Assembly (NCBI GenBank): GCA_910573755.1
Contig: CAJTBO010000033.1
Span: 1-55,278, forward strand
Length of the DNA stretch: 55,278 nucleotides
Source of the DNA: Lachnospiraceae bacterium
Lineage (GTDB): Bacteria > Bacillota > Clostridia > Lachnospirales > Lachnospiraceae
Reading direction: 5' to 3'
Part shown: positions 1 through 6,598 of the stretch, piece by piece
Layout: each line of letters starts with the position of its first letter
How positions within the stretch are numbered: position 1 is the stretch's first letter
Translations under genes and position numbers: made by a program
The notes under the pieces: generated by a model
Seen by the model: the letters and a program-made list of their open reading frames with translations, nothing else
Database searches by the model: none
Told to the model about the DNA's origin: nothing

Positions 1-46
1 AGATAAATATGCAAAATCTTATCCTCATAAGGATTGTGTAAAATTT

Positions 47-1255
47 TCAAGGTACTATATAGGAAGTCAGAGAGTTTCTAAAAACTCTTTTGACCCCAAC
101 ATCATAAAATAATTTAATCAGCATTTGAAATATTTCCAAAACCATTGTACCGCTTATCCTGCCCGAATAGCGATACAGAAGCGTAACCAGCTCATTGATC
201 TCAACAACCAATTTCTCTTTATCTGCATCCGCAATTATTTTTAGAAACCGTTTTCTAAATGCATCATCTACAAAACAGGCTGCTTCTAACTCTTCTTTGG
301 GGATATCTTCATATTTAATTATTTTATTTTTTCCCTTAATAACCTTATGATCTATACAAGCAGCGCACTCTCTGACACAGATATGAATATCACCAAAATC
401 TTCATATATGTTACTAATACCGATCGTAAAATTGATCTTTTGCAGAATATCATTTACAACAAGCAGTTTGTTTCTCACTTGGCTCAATATGTTTTTTCCC
501 TGTTCCAACGTGCCTCTGTCACTGTTAAACAAACAGTAAAAGCTATTCTCCATAAGTGTAGTCAGCATCTCTGTCCTGTCATTTTTCATCTCCTCCAGTA
601 CGATGTCTTTTATTTTCTGTCCCAAAAACTCCTGTAGAGATAACGTATTTTCTTCACTACTTAAAATGCATTCGATCTGTAGTAACTGCCATGCATTTCC
701 ATGAAATTTCAAATGATATTCTTCCAGAAACCTTTCTCTACTGAAAACCTTCGCTGACTGACCGCCCCCATCCAGTATGAGCGTCAACAGATTATCTTTG
801 ATTTCTTGCATGGATCGTAATGCCAGATCTTTGCTTTCCATCGTTCTGACAGCTTCTTTATCAATCAGATTAAGCCCTTTTAGCAGGGCACTCTCCAGTT
901 CCTCTTTCTGTATAGGCTTTAACAAATAATCTACCACTCTGTATTTCAATGCCTGATGTGCATACAAAAACTGGCTGTAGCCTGTAATTATAATCACTTT
1001 TATATCGGGAAATGCCTCATATAATCTTCTGATTAGTTCTATTCCGCTGAGTCCCGGCATTCTAATATCGGTAATCAGGAGATCAGGGGACAATTCTTCA
1101 CACATCGCAAATGCTCTGTTCCCGTCATTCGCAAATCCAATCACCTCTAGCCCGTATTCCTCCCAGTCAATCAACGCTTTGATCAACTTACAGATATGGT
1201 GTTCATCATCTGCTATGATAATCTTTCGTCGCCTTTCCTTTCCATCCTTTTTCAT
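47..1255 (-). CDS. YesN-like response regulator, lacking its DNA-binding domain
   Basis: Two-component response regulator. The N-terminal receiver domain (about residues 11-125) has the acidic pair D16/D17, phospho-acceptor D63 in LITDIRMPG, T91 and K113 in LLKPI. A long middle region (about 150-400) resembles the linker of YesN/AraC-type regulators. Those proteins usually end in an AraC helix-turn-helix and are over 500 residues; this one stops at 402 without it. In the neighbouring frame the last 48 nt of the window stay open (LKILHNPYEDKILHIY), so a frameshift near the stop is possible. It is the last gene of the glycyl radical enzyme operon in this window, 153 nt after the activase, with a good ribosome site (GGAAGGATGG). 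It presumably senses the operon substrate through a histidine kinase outside the window. The receiver is certain; regulon and intactness are not. Confidence 0.8.
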   Translation of the reverse strand: MKKDGKERRRKIIIADDEHHICKLIKALIDWEEYGLEVIGFANDGNRAFAMCEELSPDLLITDIRMPGLSGIELIRRLYEAFPDIKVIIITGYSQFLYAHQALKYRVVDYLLKPIQKEELESALLKGLNLIDKEAVRTMESKDLALRSMQEIKDNLLTLILDGGGQSAKVFSRERFLEEYHLKFHGNAWQLLQIECILSSEENTLSLQEFLGQKIKDIVLEEMKNDRTEMLTTLMENSFYCLFNSDRGTLEQGKNILSQVRNKLLVVNDILQKINFTIGISNIYEDFGDIHICVRECAACIDHKVIKGKNKIIKYEDIPKEELEAACFVDDAFRKRFLKIIADADKEKLVVEINELVTLLYRYSGRISGTMVLEIFQMLIKLFYDVGVKRVFRNSLTSYIVP

Positions 1256-1408
1256 AAGATTCCATCCTTCCCTTTTATCACTCTAAACACCTGTTCATCC
1301 GTGCATGACCTGTACCGTGACTCAAACGGACAAGCTTTTTTATCATAGCGAAAGAATGCCCTTTGCTGAGATATACATCCCGGCAATGAGCATCTTCCAG
1401 ATCTTTTT

Positions 1409-2377
1409 TCAGAATTTATAAACAGGAATATCATACTCCGCCAAAACCCCATGTAGTTTAGCCATATGCTCCGCTGATGGAGCAACGATATCCTCCAACA
1501 GATATGCTCTGCCCAAACTGTAATACTTTCCCCTGCCCAGTTTATGATACGGAAGCAGTTCCATTCCTTTTATATTTCTGCACCCCGCAACAAAATGAGC
1601 GATTTCTTCTATTTCCTTGAGCTGATCATTAAATCCCGGAATGACCGGAACCCTGATAAAAAGTTTATTTCCATATGTCCCCACCAATTCATCCACATAT
1701 TTTATATTATTCAGTATTTTTACATTTTCCATTCCTGTCCATACCTGATGTTTTTCAGAGTTCATATGTTTGATATCCATAAACACCGTATTCAGATAGG
1801 GAACGATCTTTTCATAATCCTCTTTCTCTGCATATCCGCATGTCTCAATTGCCGTATCAATCCAGCGTTCCGTCAAAACTCTTACTAGAGCATAGATAAA
1901 TTCCGGCTGCGCCATTGGTTCTCCTCCTGATATCGTCACCCCACCATCAGATCTCTCATAAAATGGTACATCACGTTTCACCACTTCATATATTTCCCGA
2001 ACTGACATTTTTTCTCCAGTAACCTTTATGCATTTCACATAACATTTTTCTGTGCAGGGAAACGACTTTTCTATCAGGCTGCATTCGCCGCATATCTTCC
2101 GATCAGCTTTCAAATCTTCTCCGATTGCTCCGTATGGGCAGAATCTTGCACAGTTCATACACGCTATACACTTATCAGGGAAAAAACTCATTTCCGGCAA
2201 GAAGGACTGCGTTTCTGGATTACTGCACCACTTACATCTTAAATAACAGCCTTTTGTAAAAACAGTTGTTCTTACACCATTTCCGTCATTTATCGCATAC
2301 CGCTCAATATTAGCTGTCATTCCACAAATTTCCATCAATTCGTCAGCATTTCTCTTTACTATCTCAGCACGAATCAT
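1409..2377 (-). CDS. glycyl radical enzyme activating enzyme (radical SAM activase)
   Basis: Radical SAM activase that uses S-adenosylmethionine to abstract hydrogen from the glycine of a partner glycyl radical protein. The radical SAM cluster motif is KGCYLRCKWC (Cys44, Cys48, Cys51 from the chosen start). A ferredoxin-like insert follows with two cysteine sets (about 70-80 and 96-116), as in PflC/CutD/HpdA-type activases, then SGGEP near 150. The ATG at 2377 is preferred over one at 2440 because it has GAGG nine bases upstream and begins 22 nt after the permease stop, whereas the upstream start overlaps the permease. The 322-residue length fits the family. Its target is presumably the separate 84-residue glycyl radical subunit, which would make the activation partner a small free domain. 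It lies after the transporter genes rather than next to the enzyme. Confidence 0.93.
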   Translation of the reverse strand: MIRAEIVKRNADELMEICGMTANIERYAINDGNGVRTTVFTKGCYLRCKWCSNPETQSFLPEMSFFPDKCIACMNCARFCPYGAIGEDLKADRKICGECSLIEKSFPCTEKCYVKCIKVTGEKMSVREIYEVVKRDVPFYERSDGGVTISGGEPMAQPEFIYALVRVLTERWIDTAIETCGYAEKEDYEKIVPYLNTVFMDIKHMNSEKHQVWTGMENVKILNNIKYVDELVGTYGNKLFIRVPVIPGFNDQLKEIEEIAHFVAGCRNIKGMELLPYHKLGRGKYYSLGRAYLLEDIVAPSAEHMAKLHGVLAEYDIPVYKF

Positions 2378-2399
2378 ATCTTCCGACCTCAATTCTTTA

Positions 2400-3350
2400 T
2401 TATTTTTTCTTATAAAGTAATACCGCCAAAACGATGACAACTCCTTTTACAATCATCTGCGGATAAGAGGCAATTCCCATCAGGTTCATAATATTATAAA
2501 GTACCCCCATTAGCATTGCTCCCACAATCGTCTTTGAGACACTTCCCGAGCCACCATTCATGGATGCTCCCCCGATCACAACCGATGCAATAGCATCCAT
2601 CTCATATCCATCTCCTACCGTGGCTGTTCCCATACCTAGGCGCCCACAGAGAAGAATACCACCGATTGCAAAACATAGTCCTCCGAGCGCATAACTGAGT
2701 ACTAGGTAACTTCTTACCCTAATGCCTGCCAGATACGCAGTCTCTTTATTGCCTCCGATAGCATAAATACCACGCCCGAATCTGGTACGGTTCAACACAA
2801 ACAGAAATACCAGAAACACCACTATCATAACAAGTACCGGATTGGGAATCCCAAATGTGGAATCCTTCACCCATTTTGGCAAAAATGTTCCGTCTATTCT
2901 TCTGTTCTGCCCTGTCTGATACATGTATGCCGCGCCTTTTAAGATCGTAGTCATTGCAAGCGTTGCTATAAATGGTGCTATATTTAAAAACGCGACCATA
3001 GATCCTGAAACAGCTCCGATAGCAAATGCTAACAGCAATACAATAAAAACAGAAGATATTCCGTGTCCGCCCTGAATCAATCCTGCCGTCAGACAAACCA
3101 CAATACACACGTAAGCACCTGTCGAAAGGTCAATGCCCCCAGTTATAATGATAACTAACATTCCAATCGCACAGATCGCGTATATGGAGTTCTGAATCAG
3201 CACAGACAACAGGTTATTTTTTGTCAAAAACGCCGGTGACAAAAAACAACTTGCTACAAACAATATAATAAAAGCAATAATAACAAAATTAGATAATGCA
3301 AAATCAATAATTTTTTTAATTCCGTCTTTCTCTAGTTTGACTTTTTCCAT
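2400..3350 (-). CDS. ABC sugar permease, CUT2/RbsC type
   Basis: Inner-membrane permease of a carbohydrate-uptake type 2 ABC importer. It has about eight to ten hydrophobic segments. Family landmarks are GGIDLS near residue 90, IGGN followed by AGI in the cytoplasmic coupling loop, and the C-terminal VIGGASMNGGSGS stretch. At 316 residues it matches RbsC/MglC-like proteins. AGGAGG precedes the ATG and the gene starts 12 nt after the ATPase stop, so it is co-transcribed. CUT2 systems import monosaccharides and related small molecules (ribose, galactose, xylose, autoinducer-2); the substrate here is not determined, but the context makes it the probable feed for the glycyl radical enzyme. Confidence 0.93.
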   Translation of the reverse strand: MEKVKLEKDGIKKIIDFALSNFVIIAFIILFVASCFLSPAFLTKNNLLSVLIQNSIYAICAIGMLVIIITGGIDLSTGAYVCIVVCLTAGLIQGGHGISSVFIVLLLAFAIGAVSGSMVAFLNIAPFIATLAMTTILKGAAYMYQTGQNRRIDGTFLPKWVKDSTFGIPNPVLVMIVVFLVFLFVLNRTRFGRGIYAIGGNKETAYLAGIRVRSYLVLSYALGGLCFAIGGILLCGRLGMGTATVGDGYEMDAIASVVIGGASMNGGSGSVSKTIVGAMLMGVLYNIMNLMGIASYPQMIVKGVVIVLAVLLYKKK

Positions 3351-3362
3351 GTAAATCTCCTC

Positions 3363-4880
3363 CTAAGCAATTCCTGTCGCATAGCGCATGATTGAGTCTT
3401 CACTTAATTCTTCCTTTAACAGTTCTCCGCGTACTTTTCCTTCATACATTACATACACTCTATCGCTCATCCCGATCACTTCCGGCAAATCAGAAGAAAT
3501 CATGATTACTGTATTTCCCTTTGCTGCCATTTCTTTTATAATAGTATATATCTCATACCTTGCCCCTACGTCAACGCCTCTGGTAGGTTCATCCAGAATC
3601 AGAATACTTGGATTTATGGCAAGCCATTTTGCCAATACAACCTTCTGTTGGTTGCCGCCGCTTAAACTGCTCACAGCATTCTCGATATTGTCTGTTTTGA
3701 TTTGCAAATCCTCCTTCAATCCGTTCACAATAGCTTTTTCTTTTCTTGGATAAAGTACACCTTTTTTTATGATCCTAGACAGAGATGCCATCGATATGTT
3801 AAAGCGAATCGACTGCTTTAAAATTAATCCTGTTGTCTTTCTATCTTCTGTCACATAACCTATTCCCGCTCTGATTGCAACAGCCGGTGAATCAAACCTC
3901 ACCGTTTTTCCGTTCAATCTGATTATGCCTTTTCCCTTCATCTGATAAGCTCCTATGACAGCCTGCATCAGTTCAGTCCGCCCGGCTCCCAGCAGTCCCG
4001 ATATCCCAACGATCTCCCCGGATCTAAATTTCATGGAAACACCATCCACAATATTGGTATCGTATAGAGGATGGAGTACCGAATAATCAGAAATTTCCAG
4101 TGTAATGTCCCCAACCCTTGTTTCCATCTGCGGATACATATTCTCCATTTTCCTGCCCACCATCGCGGCTACCAATTCGTCCACTGTAATATCCCTTAGG
4201 TCGAAAGTATTTATCATCCTACCGTCACGCATGACGGACACTCTGTCAGCAAGTTTGAATACTTCATCCAGACGGTGAGTAATATAAATAATTGAAATAC
4301 CTGTTTTCTTAAGATTCTCCAACATATCCATCAGAAAATTTATCTCTCTCCCTGTCAGAGGTGCCGTCGGCTCGTCCAGAATCAGAACATTGCCACCCAG
4401 ATATACCGCCTTTGCGATTTCCACAAGCTGCTGCTGACCAACGCTTAAAAATTTAATTTTTGTCTTCACATTCATATCCAGTGAAAACTTGCTTAAAATA
4501 TCTTTTGCCTCCACATACATCCTCTTCCAATCCATCCCGAAGGCTGAGGTGGGCTGGTTTCCCAGAAAAATATTTTCCGCAATACTCAACTCCGGAATCA
4601 ATTCCAATTCTTGATGCACTATTGTGATCTTCTCTTTTCTAGCATCTTTGGGGGAACCTATTTTTACCTTGTTACCCTCCAAAAAAATTTCCCCCTTATA
4701 GGAATTTGTCGGGAACTTCCCCGTAAGTACGTTCATCAGAGTACTTTTCCCGGCTCCGTTCTCTCCGCACAAAGCATGGATTTCTCCCGATCTTACTTTA
4801 AAATTTACATGATCCACAGCTGTCAACCCGCCAAATTTTTTGGTAATATCCTTCATCTCTACCACATACTCATTACTCAT
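3363..4880 (-). CDS. ABC sugar importer ATP-binding protein, CUT2 type (duplicated nucleotide-binding domain)
   Basis: Energises the adjacent CUT2 importer. It is 505 residues with two fused ATPase domains. The first has Walker A GENGAGKST (about 39-47), the signature LSVGQQQ and Walker B LILDEP. The second has the degenerate Walker A GLLGAGRTEL, signature LSGGNQQK and LILDEPTRG, as in RbsA/MglA. The ATG at 4880 is chosen because AGGAGG lies six bases upstream; a TTG two codons earlier sits too close to that site. The gene lies between the binding protein and permease, separated from the former by a perfect palindrome. Confidence 0.94.
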   Translation of the reverse strand: MSNEYVVEMKDITKKFGGLTAVDHVNFKVRSGEIHALCGENGAGKSTLMNVLTGKFPTNSYKGEIFLEGNKVKIGSPKDARKEKITIVHQELELIPELSIAENIFLGNQPTSAFGMDWKRMYVEAKDILSKFSLDMNVKTKIKFLSVGQQQLVEIAKAVYLGGNVLILDEPTAPLTGREINFLMDMLENLKKTGISIIYITHRLDEVFKLADRVSVMRDGRMINTFDLRDITVDELVAAMVGRKMENMYPQMETRVGDITLEISDYSVLHPLYDTNIVDGVSMKFRSGEIVGISGLLGAGRTELMQAVIGAYQMKGKGIIRLNGKTVRFDSPAVAIRAGIGYVTEDRKTTGLILKQSIRFNISMASLSRIIKKGVLYPRKEKAIVNGLKEDLQIKTDNIENAVSSLSGGNQQKVVLAKWLAINPSILILDEPTRGVDVGARYEIYTIIKEMAAKGNTVIMISSDLPEVIGMSDRVYVMYEGKVRGELLKEELSEDSIMRYATGIA

Positions 4881-4910
4881 TTTCAACCTCCTATTTCAGT
4901 TTTTATGACA

Positions 4911-4932
4911 AATGCCGGAATATTCCGGCATT
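4911..4932 (-). promoter_or_regulatory. intercistronic palindromic stem-loop between binding protein and ATPase genes
   Basis: A perfect 22-bp palindrome (half-site AATGCCGGAAT) lies between the binding-protein stop and the ATPase start. As RNA it folds into a nine-pair stem with a four-base loop and has no U-tract, so it is not a classic terminator. Stem-loops here commonly protect the upstream binding-protein message so that it is made in excess over the membrane components; that role is inferred. Confidence 0.6.
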
Positions 4933-4962
4933 CATCAAAGTACCTTTATTCATATAGAGAGT

Positions 4963-6201
4963 TCAGTATGTTGACGTCGAATCATAATACTCATCAACAT
5001 TCTCTGTCGTGACAAGGTCATTCATCACATAATAAGTGGAAGGCGTCGATACACCGTCTGCCTGTAATGCTGCCATATATACAGCCCATTTCCCCATCTG
5101 CCTCGGATCATTAAAAGCATCCGCCACTACACCTTTGTCTCCGTCCTTGATCCACTCCAGTACGGATTTTCTTCCGTCAATCGTACAGATCAATACATCA
5201 CCAAGCTTGTCTATCTGTTCGAGCGCAGCTACAGCACCCTGCGCGCCACCATCACATGCGGCAAATATGATATCCAGTTCCGGATTCGCCTGCATCACAT
5301 CAAGTGTCGCATTCATTGCCGGTTCAGGCAGCCATTGATAATACTGGTATGCTACGATATCCAGATTGTTTTTGCCATACTTATCCAGCATGTAGTCTGT
5401 CCATCCCATCACTTGTCCCCATCTGCGGTAATCGGATTCAGCCTCCTGGGGAGCAGAGGAAAGAACCAATGCTTTTACTTCGTCCTTCCAGCCGTATTTC
5501 TCATCATAGTAGCGTGCCAGTTCGAACCCTGACTTATAGCCGGAATTTTCTACATCTGCAGATACAAATGTATACGGCCCACTGAATTCAACTGCCTGAT
5601 TCACCACCGTCAATGGAATATCAGCCGCTACGATCGCATCTAAACCCACATTTGCAGAATTATAAGGATTCACGATAATGGAATCCATCCCCAGATTGAT
5701 CAGCGTCTCCACATCAGATATCTGTTGATTCATATCATCATTCGCGTCATAGATCGTCAGATTAACCCCCAGATAATCAGCCTCCGCCTTTGCAAAGTCC
5801 ACAAGCTGTTCATACCACTCAGACCCTGCGATCCTATGCTGTGAAAAGCCGATATTCATACCTTCAAACTGCTTCTCTGTCCCTATCATCTGTGTAGCCA
5901 AAGATCCCTTCTCTTCAGGAGTCGCCTGGAAAGATCCATCGACGATATCAGCCCCTTCAGGATCTATTGCCTGCGAATAGTCAATGGTTAATTTTGCCGT
6001 TCCTTCAAAAGCACCCTCTGCTTCTATTGCCTCTGCTACTGTTTCTCCTGCTCCTGTCGTTTCTTCTCCGGATTCTTCTGCGGGCGTTACCAATTCCCCC
6101 GTTTCTGTCACCGGTGCTCCGCTACCGCAGCCGGCAAGTACGGAAACTGCCATTACCGCAACAAGTACTAGACTGTTGACTTTTTTGAAATTCTTTTTCA
6201 T
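4963..6201 (-). CDS. sugar ABC transporter substrate-binding lipoprotein
   Basis: Extracytoplasmic binding protein of the CUT2 importer. The chosen start at 6201 has AGGAGG six bases upstream and gives a typical lipoprotein signal: positive MKKNFKK, a hydrophobic stretch, then lipobox LAGC at about residues 22-25. An Ala/Glu/Thr-rich tether (about 30-70) leads into a periplasmic-binding fold of type 1 (about 100-400), with motifs such as MNIGFSQ, SIIVNPYN and ADAFNDP as in ribose/galactose-type receptors. It is 412 residues. It follows the two glycyl radical enzyme genes directly. The ligand cannot be read from the sequence. Confidence 0.9.
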   Translation of the reverse strand: MKKNFKKVNSLVLVAVMAVSVLAGCGSGAPVTETGELVTPAEESGEETTGAGETVAEAIEAEGAFEGTAKLTIDYSQAIDPEGADIVDGSFQATPEEKGSLATQMIGTEKQFEGMNIGFSQHRIAGSEWYEQLVDFAKAEADYLGVNLTIYDANDDMNQQISDVETLINLGMDSIIVNPYNSANVGLDAIVAADIPLTVVNQAVEFSGPYTFVSADVENSGYKSGFELARYYDEKYGWKDEVKALVLSSAPQEAESDYRRWGQVMGWTDYMLDKYGKNNLDIVAYQYYQWLPEPAMNATLDVMQANPELDIIFAACDGGAQGAVAALEQIDKLGDVLICTIDGRKSVLEWIKDGDKGVVADAFNDPRQMGKWAVYMAALQADGVSTPSTYYVMNDLVTTENVDEYYDSTSTY

Positions 6202-6237
6202 CTCTTTCCTCCTTGTTATCATATTGTGATGATTGTA

Positions 6238-6492
6238 TTATAATTTCTCCTCAGTTCTTGCAATGATGTCTTCCTGTACATCTTTCGAGAGCTGTGTAAA
6301 ATAAGCGCTGTAGCCAGCCACACGAACCAGAAGATTGGCATATTTGTCTGGTTCCTTTTGTGCCTCTAACAATGTTTTTTTGCTCACTACATTAAACTGT
6401 ATCTGATTGCCACCCATAGCAAAATACTGGTCAATAATGCTTACAAATCTTTTTAAACCATCATTTCTGTTAATCTGTACTGTATTTTCCAT
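6238..6492 (-). CDS. stand-alone glycyl radical domain subunit of a split glycyl radical enzyme
   Basis: An 84-residue protein that corresponds entirely to the C-terminal glycyl radical domain. It contains GLKRFVSIIDQYF, the conserved QIQFNVV strand and the radical loop RVAGYSAYF, with the radical glycine at residue 60; it ends RTEEKL like full-length GREs. It has its own ATG and a ribosome site (AAAGGATGG, about 11 bases upstream) and lies 106 nt after the stop of a GRE core that lacks this domain, in a different frame. The known stand-alone relative is YfiD/GrcA, which replaces the damaged tail of pyruvate formate-lyase; here no full-length GRE is present, so this is probably the obligatory radical-carrying subunit. 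A recent split by mutation is possible but disfavoured by its own start signals and the unrelated spacer. Confidence 0.88.
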   Translation of the reverse strand: MENTVQINRNDGLKRFVSIIDQYFAMGGNQIQFNVVSKKTLLEAQKEPDKYANLLVRVAGYSAYFTQLSKDVQEDIIARTEEKL

Positions 6493-6536
6493 CTTTTATT
6501 CCATCCTTTCTTTTTTTATTGTTACTATTTCTTTTC

Positions 6537-6589
6537 CCGGTTTCCATGTCATCACAGAGTAACTCTTTCCTTCTCCATGATGACACCGG
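6537..6589 (-). promoter_or_regulatory. structured stem-loop between the two GRE subunit genes
   Basis: Outer arms CCGGT/ACCGG (6537-6541 with 6585-6589) and inner arms GTCATCA/TGATGAC (6548-6554 with 6578-6584) pair across the intergenic region. A small AGAG/CTCT hairpin sits in the loop and one side carries a bulge. There is no U-tract on the minus strand, so termination is unlikely. It may set the ratio of core to radical-domain message or act as a processing site; this is inference. Confidence 0.5.
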
Positions 6590-6598
6590 AACCTTCAT

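Noticed and set aside
1252-1485. 77-residue minus-strand ORF between activase and response regulator, considered as a sensor-kinase remnant
   Set aside because: It overlaps the activase 3' end in another frame and has no kinase motifs. The 153-nt gap is too short to judge.
6493-6598. Explanation of the split GRE by a single frameshift or read-through stop
   Set aside because: The 106-nt spacer shows no GRE similarity in any frame, the small gene has its own ATG and ribosome site, and the domain boundary is clean. A simple point mutation does not give this layout.
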